This document shows, piece by piece, positions 9,105 to 18,195 of a DNA stretch of 64,000 nt. Below the pieces are notes generated by a model, which worked only from the letters and a program-made list of their open reading frames with translations, searched no databases and was not told the origin of the DNA. Within the stretch, counting starts at the first letter, position 1. The number at the start of each line of letters is the position of its first letter. Source of the stretch: JAABRB01 sp963735025 (GTDB taxonomy: Bacteria > Pseudomonadota > Gammaproteobacteria > Burkholderiales > SG8-39); the NCBI GenBank assembly GCA_963735025.1, contig CAVTJG010000008.1, forward strand, positions 248,001 through 312,000, written 5' to 3'. A program made the translations under genes and the position numbers.

Positions 9105-9198
9105 GTCGATCCCCGTGCAGGCAGGGATCCAGCGAGGCTTGAAGTGCGTCGGATCTGGAGTCCCGGATCTGTATTCCCACTTGCGCATGAATGACGAA
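9105..9198. repeat. Degenerate extragenic repeat resembling a REP/hairpin element
   Basis: Bases 9111-9132 (CCCCGTGCAGGCAGGGATCC) and 9170-9196 (ATTCCCACTTGCGCATGAAT) look like the two decayed ends of the common proteobacterial repeat in which GGGAATCC- and GGATTCCC-type arms flank a short spacer. Pairing is now imperfect. It lies between pntAa and the osmoprotectant transporter gene and codes for nothing I can recognise. Confidence 0.35.
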
Positions 9199-9205
9199 TC
9201 TTTCT

Positions 9206-10711
9206 CTAACCGGCGCCGGCCCGCGATAGCGGACTCACCATGCGTTCCAGGCCATCGAATCCGAATTGCACGAGAATTGCGAGTGCCGCCGCCGGCAGGG
9301 CCCCCGCGAGCATGAGGGTGGTGTCGTTCAGTGCAAGGCCCTGCACAATGCGCTCGCCGTAGCCGCCGGCGCCGATGAAGGCCGCAATCGTCGCGGTGCC
9401 GACGTTGATGATCGCCGATGTCTTCACCCCCGCAAGGATGGTCGGTGCGGCAAGCGGGAGCTCGATGAGCATGATCCGATCGCGCGCCGAAAGGCCGAGG
9501 GCCATCGCCGCCTGCCGCAGACTCGCGCGGATTCCGGTGATTCCCGCGTGCGTATTGCGTACGATCGGCAGCAGCGCGTAGAGAAAGAGGGCGACCAGCG
9601 CAGGCAGGATGCCGATTGCCTCCATCAGCGCGATGAGAAAGGCAAAGAGCGCGAGCGCGGGGATGGTCTGGATCAGCCCGACCACCGCGAGGATGCCCTG
9701 CCCCGTTGCCGGGTACTTGGCAGCGACGAACCCGAGCGGCACGCCGATCACGATCGCTACGGCGAGCGAAGCAAAAACGAGCACGAGGTGTTCGCGAGTC
9801 AGACGGATGAAGCCCGGCCCCCACACAGCGGTCCACAACGTGCCGCGACCAGCCGACGTGAGTCCTGTAGAGCCGTCGAAAAACTGCCGTGCCGCCTCGG
9901 CGAAAGTCCGGCCTTCCAGCTCGGCGGCGGCATTGAGCCGGATCATGCGGCTGGCGTCGATCTTCCCCTGCAGCGCCAGGAGGGCCTGCCAGGCGTCGGG
10001 AAACCGCTGCGGCACGTCGTTGCGATAGATGAGCACGGCGTCGTACTTGGGAAAGAATCCCCGGTCGTCGTCGAGCGTGCGCAGATCGAAGCGCTCGATC
10101 TTGGCGTCCGTGGAGTAGATGTCCATCACGTCGATGCGGCCCGCACCGATCGCCTCGTAGGCGAGCCCGTGATCGAGTGCCGGCGGCGTGCGCTGCGGCA
10201 GATCGTAGGCCTTCTTGACGCCCGGCCAGCCATCCGGGCGCGCGATGAACTCGGGCCCGAACCCGAGACGCAGCTCCGGGTGAGCGGCGAGGTCCGAAAT
10301 CGAGCGCACCCCGAGCGCCTCCGCCTGCCCGTCGCGCATTGCGAGCGCGTAGGTGTTGTTGAAACCGAGCGGCGCGGCCACCGCGAGCCCGCGCGGCGCA
10401 AGCGCACGGTTGAGCTCTTCCAGCGTCGGATTTCCCGAAAGATCGAGGATCTCGCGCGCGATGGTGCCGGTGTATTCGGGGTAGACGTCGATCGCCCCCG
10501 CTTCGAGCGCCGCAAACACGATGCCGGTGCCACCCAGTCCTTGCCGGTGCTCGGCACGAGTTCCAGCGCGCATCGCGGCCTGGCGAATGATCTCGCCGAG
10601 GATGTAGGACTCGGTGAATCGCTTCGAGCCGATCTTCAGAACGTCGTCCTGCGCGTGGGCTGCAACTGCGGCCACGCACAGCAGCATGATCAGGAGAGCG
10701 CGCCCGATCAC
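9206..10711 (-). CDS. Osmoprotectant ABC transporter: substrate-binding domain fused to permease
   Basis: A 501-residue fusion. Residues 1-20 are a Sec signal peptide ending AHA-Q. Residues 25 to about 290 are an OpuAC/YehZ-type binding domain, recognised by KIGSKRFTESYILGEI, GGTGIVFAALEAGAIDVYPEYTG and LGFNNTYALAMR. From about residue 310 on there is a permease domain with six or so helices and the EAA-type loop MALGLSARDRIMLIELPLAAP. Glycine betaine or choline is the likely ligand. The order binding domain then permease is the reverse of the better-known ProWX-type fusions. The GTG start overlaps the upstream exporter stop by 4 bp. No matching importer ATPase lies within the window. Confidence 0.88.
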   Translation of the reverse strand: MIGRALLIMLLCVAAVAAHAQDDVLKIGSKRFTESYILGEIIRQAAMRAGTRAEHRQGLGGTGIVFAALEAGAIDVYPEYTGTIAREILDLSGNPTLEELNRALAPRGLAVAAPLGFNNTYALAMRDGQAEALGVRSISDLAAHPELRLGFGPEFIARPDGWPGVKKAYDLPQRTPPALDHGLAYEAIGAGRIDVMDIYSTDAKIERFDLRTLDDDRGFFPKYDAVLIYRNDVPQRFPDAWQALLALQGKIDASRMIRLNAAAELEGRTFAEAARQFFDGSTGLTSAGRGTLWTAVWGPGFIRLTREHLVLVFASLAVAIVIGVPLGFVAAKYPATGQGILAVVGLIQTIPALALFAFLIALMEAIGILPALVALFLYALLPIVRNTHAGITGIRASLRQAAMALGLSARDRIMLIELPLAAPTILAGVKTSAIINVGTATIAAFIGAGGYGERIVQGLALNDTTLMLAGALPAAALAILVQFGFDGLERMVSPLSRAGAG

Positions 10712-12501
10712 GCGGTTTCGGCCTCCGTCATGAATTGCAGCGCTGCGAGTCGGGCATAGAGACCGCCGGCGCGCATGAGTTCGGCGTGCACGCCCGACGC
10801 AACGATACGGCCCTGGTCCATGACCACGATCCGGTCGACGCCCTGCACGGTCGCGAACCGATGCGCGATGATCAGCGTGGTGCGGCCCTCCATGAGGCGC
10901 GCGAGCGCCAGCTGGACGTACCGCTCGCTCTGTGCGTCGAGCGAGCTCGTCGCCTCGTCGAGCAGCAGTACCGCCCGGTCGGCGAGCAGCGCGCGCGCGA
11001 TCGAGAGGCGCTGCCGCTGACCGCCGGACAGACGCACGCCGCGCTCGCCGAGAAAAGTATCGAGCCCTGCCGGGAGTCGCTCGATGAACTCCATCGCATA
11101 CGCCGCGGCGCAGACTTCGAGTACCTCGGCGTCGCTCGCATCCGGTCGCGCATACCGGACGTTCTCCCGCACCGATTCCGCGAATATCACCGGATCCTGC
11201 GGGACGAGCGCGAAGCGACTGCGGACCGCGCGCGGATCGGCGCGCCGGACATCGCAGCCGTCGAGCCGAACCTCGCCCGTGCTCGGCTCGTAGTAGCGCA
11301 ACAGGAGCTGGAAGACGGTGGATTTGCCCGCTCCCGAGGGTCCGACCAGGGCGACGCGCTCACCGGACTGCACGGCAAGCGTGAAATCGGCGAGCGCCGG
11401 ATCGTCCGGGCGTGAGGGGTAGCAGAATGTGACGCGCATAAAGTCGATCGCTCCGCGCGGCGGTTCGGGAAGCGCGATGGGATCGGCCGGCGCGCGGATT
11501 TCGGGTTCGGTCGCAAGCAGCTCGAACAGCCGCTCGGTCGCGCCGGCGGCACGTTGCAGATCGCCGATGACCTCCGACATCGCCGCCGCGCCACCGGCCA
11601 CCAGCACTGCATAGAACACGAACGCCGACAGCTGTCCGGCGCTGAGGCGTCCGGACAGGACGTCGTGGCCGCCGATCCAGAGAATCACCCCGACCGCGCC
11701 GAAGGACAACAGAATCACCATCGAGATCAGCGCGGCGCGCTGCCGAATGCGCCGCAACGCGGTGCCGAATGTGCTCTCGACGCGCTCGGCAAACAGCCGG
11801 CGATCGTGCGGCTCGTGGCCGTACGCCTGGACGGTGCGGATCTCGTGCAGCGCCTCGTCGACATATGCCGACAGGTCTGCAACGCGATCCTGCGTAGCAC
11901 GCGAGAGTCGTCGAACGCGCCGGCCGAAAAGCAGGATCGGGACAACCACCAGCGGCACGCCGAGGACCACCAGCGCGGTGAGCTTCGGGCTGGTGACGAT
12001 CAGCATCACCAGGCTGCCCGTCGTGATCAGGAAGTTCCGGACCGCGAACGAGGCCGACGAGCCGATCACCACCTCGAGCAGCGCGGTGTCGTTCGTGAGT
12101 CGCGAGATCACTTCTCCCGTGCGGGTCGCCTCGAAAAATCCCGGCGGCAGATCGAGAATGCGGTTGAATACCGCCCGCCGCAGATCAGCGGTGATCCGTT
12201 CCCCCAGCCAAGACACCGAATAGAAGCGCGCGAAGGTGGCGATCGACAGCACGCCGACCACCGCCAGCAGCCCGATCAGCGCGCGGTCGAGCGACGCGGG
12301 ATCGCGGGCTGCGAAACCGGCGTCGATGACCTGCCGCAAGCCCTGGCCGAGCACGAGCACGCAGCCTGCGGCCACCAGCAGCGCCGTCGCCGCGACCGCG
12401 ATCCGGCCCCGGTGCGGCTTGAGGAAGCTGCCGATCCGTGCGAGCAGACGCAAGTCCTTGCTTGCGGGTCGATCGGGAATATCGTCGCGTCTGCGCGCCA
12501 T
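10708..12501 (-). CDS. MsbA-like ABC exporter (membrane and ATPase domains in one chain)
   Basis: A 597-residue half-transporter that would act as a homodimer in the inner membrane, exporting lipids or drugs. About six membrane helices fill residues 30-320. The ATPase domain follows, with Walker A GPSGAGKST near residue 385, Q-loop LVPQDPVIF, signature LSGGQRQRLSIARAL, Walker B VLLLDEATSSLD and H-loop IIAHRF. All catalytic residues are intact. ATG 12501 is preferred to a TTG 60 bases upstream because the added residues are not family-like. Its stop overlaps the start of the osmoprotectant fusion by 4 bp, although an exporter and an importer are unlikely partners. Confidence 0.88.
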   Translation of the reverse strand: MARRRDDIPDRPASKDLRLLARIGSFLKPHRGRIAVAATALLVAAGCVLVLGQGLRQVIDAGFAARDPASLDRALIGLLAVVGVLSIATFARFYSVSWLGERITADLRRAVFNRILDLPPGFFEATRTGEVISRLTNDTALLEVVIGSSASFAVRNFLITTGSLVMLIVTSPKLTALVVLGVPLVVVPILLFGRRVRRLSRATQDRVADLSAYVDEALHEIRTVQAYGHEPHDRRLFAERVESTFGTALRRIRQRAALISMVILLSFGAVGVILWIGGHDVLSGRLSAGQLSAFVFYAVLVAGGAAAMSEVIGDLQRAAGATERLFELLATEPEIRAPADPIALPEPPRGAIDFMRVTFCYPSRPDDPALADFTLAVQSGERVALVGPSGAGKSTVFQLLLRYYEPSTGEVRLDGCDVRRADPRAVRSRFALVPQDPVIFAESVRENVRYARPDASDAEVLEVCAAAYAMEFIERLPAGLDTFLGERGVRLSGGQRQRLSIARALLADRAVLLLDEATSSLDAQSERYVQLALARLMEGRTTLIIAHRFATVQGVDRIVVMDQGRIVASGVHAELMRAGGLYARLAALQFMTEAETA

Positions 12502-12620
12502 GAGGTATCGAGGTGTCGTTCCGCGTTCTAAGATCGGGTCAGCCGGGCCGATTATCGCCAATGGTGGCGGCGCGCGCGGCGGCCGTGCGCGCCGTGCGCG
12601 ATAGGCCCTTTGCTCCCGCG

Positions 12621-12932
12621 TTACATCGGAATCTCGACATCGAGCAGCGGCGCATGCTGCTGGGCACCGTAGACATCGGAATCGCCCACGGCACCGGACG
12701 CGATCCTGCGCTCGAAGGTGGCCTTGAACGCGAATGCCGGCGGATACTCGGTGAGCAGGACGGAGCCCTCGGGCACGCTGTAGAGCTTCGCGAACAGCGC
12801 CCGCGTGATCACGCCGCTGCGGCGGACCTTGTCGAAGGTTTCCTGGTCGCCAAACATGATGTCGAGGGTCAGTTCGTAGGGGCCCGCATTCTTGCTCTTG
12901 CAGGCTTTGGCGAGGTCGCGGATCTTGGCCAT
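12621..12932 (-). CDS. DUF4387 family protein
   Basis: A small soluble protein of 103 residues with the DUF4387 hallmark KNAGPYELTLDIMF and a PPAFAFKATFERR stretch. The family has no settled function. It is nearly always found beside or fused to AtuA-like proteins, as here: ATG 12932 begins 7 bp after the AtuA-like stop, with GAGG placed 5 bases before it. A GTG two codons upstream is an alternative start. It is probably the small partner of the AtuA-like protein in one enzyme. Confidence 0.85.
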   Translation of the reverse strand: MAKIRDLAKACKSKNAGPYELTLDIMFGDQETFDKVRRSGVITRALFAKLYSVPEGSVLLTEYPPAFAFKATFERRIASGAVGDSDVYGAQQHAPLLDVEIPM

Positions 12933-12939
12933 CGTCACC

Positions 12940-14301
12940 TCAGATCGTCTCGTATTCGATGGGAAACATTTCGTAAGGATCGTTCGGCTCGATCACGTGC
13001 CGTATCGAGAACTGGTAAATCGGGCCGCGCTCGATGTCCGAGGGCGAGAACGGAAACGCCATGTTCCCTTCCTTGCACATTCGTCCGGCGAAATCCGTAT
13101 GCAAGAGACTTGCTCGCGTGACCGCCAGCACAGCGTTCGCGATTTCCTGGGATTGGGCAATGACCTCGGCGAGAATGCCGATCTCGTGCGAGACAAACTC
13201 GCGCCGCGGTTCCCGATCGCCCATTACGCCGTTCTTGCCGTAAAGGCGAAAAACGAGCTGATAGTCCCCGGACCGCACGTCGAAGGTGCCCACTTTCAGG
13301 GCGATGGACGCGCGCACGCTATCCAGGAACGTGTCGATCGACTCGACCAGGCCCGGGTCGCGCGCGCCGGCAAACGTGATCGCGCTATAGCCCACCTGCT
13401 CGGCGCCTTCGAGCTTGATCGTATAAGCCTGCGGCGTCCAGCGGATTCCGGTGACGCGTGTGGCGCGATCGCTCACCGCCCGAATCTCGCAATCGGTCGT
13501 ATCGAGTTGGCCGCCGGGCTCCCGGTGAATTACCGGGCTTGCGTTCTCGTGCAGCGCCTGCACCGCCACCGACAGCGGCGTGCAGCGCCGCTCCGGGTTG
13601 GTGGGCTCGCACTCGACCGAGTCGCTACGCACGGTCACGAACAGGCAATCGTGGCCTTTGGGCAGGGCCGCGTTGCAAGCGCATTCCAGCATCTTGCCCG
13701 CGTACCAGGAGGGCCCAGGCCCAATTCCACGATGCATCGCCAGGGCGGCCCAGGGTGCCGGGTCGGTGCTGCGACCCGCGAGAATCACCTGCGCCCCTGC
13801 TTCGAGCGCCCGCATGTACGGCTCAGGCCCCATCATGCCGACTATGCGTACGGCGCGATCGATGGTTGCCTCGTCCAGCGTCGGCGCAGGCCCGAGCGGC
13901 GTGATCTTTCCCGCCGCCAGGCGAGACTTGAGATAGCCCTTGTCCTGTTCCGCGTGGATCACGGCGAGCTTGAAGCTCAATCGATCTTCGTGCGCAATCT
14001 CCCGCACGATCTCGATGCAGCGTTGCAGATGAGGCTCGCCACCGGCACCACCGCAGGTCCCGATCATCATCGGTATCCCGTTGGCGACCGCACCGTTGAG
14101 CAGCAGGCGAATGTCGCGCCGAATTGCGAGAGACGAGGTGAACGACTTGCCCGATCCCAGGTAATGAGGTCCGGGATCGGAGCTGCCGCCGTCCACTCCT
14201 ATCATGTGAGGCTTGCGCTCGAGTCCCGCCTTGAGCGAAGCCTCGGGATAGCCATAGCCCAGGATGCCGCTCGCCGATAACATTCGCACTTCGCTGCTCA
14301 T
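12940..14301 (-). CDS. AtuA-like protein (DUF1446, acyclic terpene utilisation family)
   Basis: A 453-residue cytosolic protein of the AtuA/DUF1446 family. Marks are IGVDGGSSDPGPHYLGSG near residue 34, MMIGTCGGAGGEPHL near residue 78, GRSTDPAPWAALAM near residue 175 and CKEGNMAFPFSPSD near residue 418. AtuA was named from citronellol/geraniol catabolism, but most family members sit in unrelated acid-degradation clusters and the reaction is not firmly known. It is followed by its DUF4387 partner and is divergent from an amidase-Rid-Rid run, with 113 bp of shared upstream DNA. Confidence 0.85.
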   Translation of the reverse strand: MSSEVRMLSASGILGYGYPEASLKAGLERKPHMIGVDGGSSDPGPHYLGSGKSFTSSLAIRRDIRLLLNGAVANGIPMMIGTCGGAGGEPHLQRCIEIVREIAHEDRLSFKLAVIHAEQDKGYLKSRLAAGKITPLGPAPTLDEATIDRAVRIVGMMGPEPYMRALEAGAQVILAGRSTDPAPWAALAMHRGIGPGPSWYAGKMLECACNAALPKGHDCLFVTVRSDSVECEPTNPERRCTPLSVAVQALHENASPVIHREPGGQLDTTDCEIRAVSDRATRVTGIRWTPQAYTIKLEGAEQVGYSAITFAGARDPGLVESIDTFLDSVRASIALKVGTFDVRSGDYQLVFRLYGKNGVMGDREPRREFVSHEIGILAEVIAQSQEIANAVLAVTRASLLHTDFAGRMCKEGNMAFPFSPSDIERGPIYQFSIRHVIEPNDPYEMFPIEYETI

Positions 14302-14414
14302 GGGCTTTCCTCTGCGTACACCTTGGTCGGAGAATTGTAACCGGCTGGTCCGCGGGTCCTCATGGTAGCCTTTTGACCGGAAGGCCTACGCACAGACTGA
14401 TTCGCGGAGCGCGC

Positions 14415-15743
14415 ATGAACGATCTCAACCACCTTGACGCCGCCGAGGCCGCCCGCCAGATCGCCGCCGGCAGGATCACCTCCGAACAGCTGATCAGAGC
14501 CTGCCTCGACCGGATCGCAGCGCGTGAGAGCGATGTCCGGGCATGGGCGTACTACGATCCCGATGCGGCGATCGCGGGAGCGCGCGCGGTGGATCGCACA
14601 GGTGCCAAAGGCGTTCTGGGCGGAGTCCCCGTTGCCTTCAAAGACGTGATCGACACCGCCGACATACCGAGCCAGTACAACTCGCCGATCTACCGCGGCA
14701 ACCAGCCGCGCACCGACGCCGCCTGTGTCGCGCTGGTGCGCAACGTGGGCGGCGTCGTCCTCGGCAAGACGGTGACGACGGAGTTCGCCTGGCGCACGCC
14801 CGGCCCCACGCGCAATCCCCACAACCTCGCGCATACGCCCGGCGGGTCGTCGAGCGGGTCAGCTGCCGCGGTGGCCGATTTCATGGTGCCGCTCACGTTC
14901 GGCACCCAGACCGGCGGTTCCACGATCCGGCCTGCCGCTTACTGCGGCATCGTGGGCTACAAGCCGAGCTTCGGCACGATCAATCGTGCAGGGCTCAAGG
15001 CACTCGCCGAGTCGCTCGACACTATCGGCGTAATGGCGCGCACCGTCGAGGATTGTGCGCTGCTCACCCACGCGGTTTCGGGACGCGCGCTTCCCGATTT
15101 CGCCGCCGCGCTCACGCACGCGCCGCGCATCGGACTGCTCCGCACATCACGCTGGAAGGATGCTTCTCCCGACACGCAGGCGCTGCTGGAAAGCACTGCT
15201 GCCGCCCTGTCCGGCAAGGGGGCCGAGGTGCACGAGGTCGAACTGACTCCGGATTTCGACCGGCTCTACGAAGACCAGGCGCTCATCATGAACTTCGAAG
15301 CGGCACACAGCCTCGCCTGGGAGCGGTTCAATCACCCGGACCTCCTGAGCGATCATCTGCGCGAAACCCTCGCCACCGCCGCCGCGATTCCGCGCGAAAA
15401 GTACGACGAGGCGATGCGCCATGCGAGGATATGCCGGCAAGTCCTCGCTGCATCCTTTGTCGACCGTGACGTCCTGCTCACGCCCAGCGTTCCGGGTGAG
15501 GCGCCGGCCGGGATAGAAAACTCCGGCAGCTCGCTCTTCAACCGCAACTGGACCCTGCTCGGCGTGCCGTGCGTGACGCTTCCCGCAGGTCGAAGCACAT
15601 CCGGATTGCCGCTCGGCGTGCAGTTCGTCGGAAACTACGATGATGATGAGCGCGTGCTGCTTGCCGCAGAATGGGCTCGACACGCGTGCATGGACGCAAC
15701 CGTCGCCGTCGTTCAGGCGGAGCGCCGGGAGCTGGAAGCATAA
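14415..15743 (+). CDS. Amidase signature family hydrolase
   Basis: A 442-residue amidase that should hydrolyse a carboxamide or ureido compound in the cytoplasm. The Ser-cisSer-Lys triad is complete: Lys76 in VAFKDVID, Ser145 at the start of GGSSSGSAAA, and nucleophile Ser169 in TGGSTIRPAAYCG. The spacing of 24 between the two serines matches the family. ATG 14415 is chosen over an upstream TTG. Its stop codon touches the ATG of the first Rid gene, so the two are surely co-translated. Substrate unknown; neighbours suggest an amide of an organic or amino acid. Confidence 0.9.
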   Translation: MNDLNHLDAAEAARQIAAGRITSEQLIRACLDRIAARESDVRAWAYYDPDAAIAGARAVDRTGAKGVLGGVPVAFKDVIDTADIPSQYNSPIYRGNQPRTDAACVALVRNVGGVVLGKTVTTEFAWRTPGPTRNPHNLAHTPGGSSSGSAAAVADFMVPLTFGTQTGGSTIRPAAYCGIVGYKPSFGTINRAGLKALAESLDTIGVMARTVEDCALLTHAVSGRALPDFAAALTHAPRIGLLRTSRWKDASPDTQALLESTAAALSGKGAEVHEVELTPDFDRLYEDQALIMNFEAAHSLAWERFNHPDLLSDHLRETLATAAAIPREKYDEAMRHARICRQVLAASFVDRDVLLTPSVPGEAPAGIENSGSSLFNRNWTLLGVPCVTLPAGRSTSGLPLGVQFVGNYDDDERVLLAAEWARHACMDATVAVVQAERRELEA

Positions 15744-16151
15744 ATGGCGACCAGCACGATCGCCCGGATCATCGTACCGCCCCCGAGTCTCGGCCTCGAC
15801 ATGGCCGCGGGTTTTGGTTGGCCTCAGAGCGCCGCGGTTCGCGCCGGGGACTACGTCTTCGTGTCGGGTACGGTCGCGATCGATCCCGACAGCGGCGAGC
15901 GGTTGAACGGAACGGTGACGAGCGAGGCCCATCGCGTCTTCCAGAACCTGAAGCTGGTACTCGAAAGCGCCGGATCGTCGCTAGATCGCCTGGTGCAGGT
16001 TCACGCCATGATCTACGATCGCATCGAGTACGACGCCCTCAACCGTGTCTACCGGCAGTACGTGCCGAACGGGCCACCCGCGCGGACCGTATGGAGCGTC
16101 CAGATCGTCGACGCGTTCAAGGTACAGCTCGACGCGATTGCCATCGTTTGA
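15744..16151 (+). CDS. Rid family protein (first of four)
   Basis: A 135-residue trimer-forming Rid (YjgF/UK114) protein. It keeps the conserved GDYVFVSGTVAIDP strand, the ESAGSSLDRLVQVHAMI helix-strand and the carboxylate-binding Arg in PPARTVWSVQ. It lacks the full deaminase signature of archetypal RidA, where PARS is followed by VEV, so it may belong to another Rid subgroup. ATG follows the amidase stop with no gap. A role on an imine, enamine or ureido intermediate made by the neighbouring enzymes is inferred. Confidence 0.88.
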   Translation: MATSTIARIIVPPPSLGLDMAAGFGWPQSAAVRAGDYVFVSGTVAIDPDSGERLNGTVTSEAHRVFQNLKLVLESAGSSLDRLVQVHAMIYDRIEYDALNRVYRQYVPNGPPARTVWSVQIVDAFKVQLDAIAIV

Positions 16152-16167
16152 CGCCGAAAGAACGCAT

Positions 16168-16569
16168 ATGTCCATCACCCGAGAAATTATCGCCCCGCAA
16201 AACGAGAAGCTGAACGTGTCCCGCAATCTCAACCTTCCCCACAGCCCCGGAATCAGGGTCGGGGACTTCATCTTCCTGTCCGGCATGTTGTCGGTCGACC
16301 CGACGACGGGAGAGCGCAGTCCCGGCACCGTCGCGCACGAAACCCGCCAGACGCTCTCGAACATGAGCCACATGCTGGAGTCGGCCGGGTCCTCCCTCGA
16401 GCGCGTGGTCAAGATCAATGTTCTGCTCTACGACATGCTCGAGTTCGACAACATGAATGGGGTCTACCGGCAGTTCTTTCCAAGAGATCCGCCGGCCCGC
16501 ACGACCTGCGGCGTCCAGTTGAGCGCCGGAATGAAAGTGGAAATCGAGTGCATCGCGCTCGCAAGTTGA
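16168..16569 (+). CDS. Rid family protein (second of four)
   Basis: A 133-residue Rid protein placed 16 bp after the first. Conserved features are GDFIFLSGMLSVDPTTGE, ESAGSSLERVVKINVLL and the Arg in PPARTTCGVQL. It is clearly a diverged paralog of its neighbour rather than a recent copy. ATG 16168 is preceded by GAAAGAA. It is likely in one transcript with the amidase and the first Rid gene, and possibly with the broken flavoprotein 93 bp further on. Confidence 0.88.
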   Translation: MSITREIIAPQNEKLNVSRNLNLPHSPGIRVGDFIFLSGMLSVDPTTGERSPGTVAHETRQTLSNMSHMLESAGSSLERVVKINVLLYDMLEFDNMNGVYRQFFPRDPPARTTCGVQLSAGMKVEIECIALAS

Positions 16570-16662
16570 GGGATGTCCGGATGCAGGCTTGGAGACAAGG
16601 TCGCCGCCGCCACAGGGCGCGGGCCCGTGCGATTCGATGAATTTTCCATGACAGGAGGATGA

Positions 16663-18154
16663 ATGTCGCCGGACCAGTTCGATGTCATCGTCGTCGGAGC
16701 AGGCAATGCGGCTCTATGTGCCGCCATTTCTGCGCAAGAAGCACGGCGCCGGAAAGGTACTGGTGCTGGAGAAGGCACCCCTCGACGAACGCGGCGGCAA
16801 TTCGCTCTTCACCGCGGGCGGGTTCCGTTTCGTACACGATGGACTCGACGACCTGCGCAGCGACATCCTGGACGACCTCTCGGAGGCCGAGGCGAGCCAG
16901 ATCGTCCTGCCGATACTCAAGAAGGAAGACTACCTGGAGGACCTTCGCCGCGTGACCGAAGGTCAGACCGACGACACGCTGTCGGAGCTGCTGGTGGGCC
17001 GCTCGCGCGACACCATGCGGTGGATGCGCCAAAATCGTGTGCGGTTCCTCCCGATGTTCGGACGCCAGTCCTACAAGGTTGACGGCAAGCACCACTTCTA
17101 CGGCGGGGTCAATATCGAGGCCGTCGGTGGCGGCTGGGGACTGGTCGACCAGCTGATCAAGCAGGCCGAGCGCGTGGGCGTCGAGATCCGCTACGCGACG
17201 GCCATGCGCCGGCTGCTGCAGGACAAATCAGGCGCCGTCACCGGCGTTCAAGTCATGGGACCGGATGGGTACGCCGATATCCACGCGAAAGCTGTCGTGC
17301 TCGCCTGCGGCGGCTTCGAGGCCAATCCGGAGATGCGCGTGCGCTACTACGGTCCGGGATGGGAATCGTGCCTGGTCAGGGGAACCCGCTACAACACCGG
17401 AGACGGCCTGCGTGCCGCTCTGGACATCGATGCCAAGCATTCGGCGGATGGTCCACCTGCCATGCCGTGCAGTGGGACATCAGCGCCCCGCCCTTCGGCG
17501 ATCGCGTGGTGCTGGATAATTTCCAGAAGCACTCCTATCCGATCGGTATCGTCGTCAACCTGAAGGGCGAGCGGTTCGTCGATGAAGGCGCCGACTACCG
17601 CAACCACACCTACGCCAAGTACGGACGCGAAGTGATGAAGCAGCCGAAGCGCACCGCGGTCCAGATCTTCGACGCGAAGACCATAGGCATGGTGCGCGAC
17701 GAATACCGCATACGCCAGGTGACCAAGGCCGAAGCACCGACCATCGAGGAACTTGCGGCAAAGCTCGGAATCGACGCGAACGGACTGTCGCGCACAGTGC
17801 GCGACTTCAACGCCGCCTGCAAGCCCGGCAAGTACAACCCGGCCATTCTCGACGGCGTCTCGACCGCGGGACATCACTCCGCCGAAGTCGAACTGGGCCC
17901 TGCCCTTGGACAAGCCGCCCTATACGGGCTTCGTCGTCACCTGCGGCATCACCTTCTCCTTCGGCGGACTGCGCATCAACGAGCATTGCGAAGTGCAGAA
18001 CACCAGCGATCGCACGATACCTGGACTGTATGCCGCGGGCGAAATAGTGGGCGGCATCTTCTACGAAAACTATCTTGGCGGCGCAGGCCTGATGTCGGGG
18101 GCCGTATTCGGGCGCATCGCGGGAAGCAGCGCCGGACGCCGCGCGAGGGGCTGA
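16663..18154 (+). pseudogene. TcuA-like FAD-dependent dehydrogenase, broken by three frameshifts
   Basis: A flavoprotein of the fumarate reductase/tricarballylate dehydrogenase family, readable only by changing frame three times. It starts at ATG 16663 (after AGGAGG) with FDVIVVGAGNAALCAAISA. A one-base insertion near 16741 moves to the next frame (GAGKVLVLEKAPLDERGGNS). A one-base loss near 17436 moves back (FGGWSTCHAVQWD). An insertion near 17872 moves again (TPPKSNWALPLDKPP, GITFSFGGLRI, GLYAAGEIVGGIFYENYLGG), and the frame then runs to the stop. All expected domains of a roughly 490-residue protein are present and well kept, so this is either a very recent pseudogene or a sequencing artefact. 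TcuA-type enzymes oxidise tricarballylate to aconitate. Confidence 0.82.
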
Positions 18155-18195
18155 CAAGATCAATCCCTGACAGGGCGGCCTGCGGATTGCGCAGT

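Noticed and set aside
12502..12561. TTG start for the MsbA-like exporter
   Set aside because: It would add 20 residues without family similarity; ATG 12501 gives the normal N terminus.
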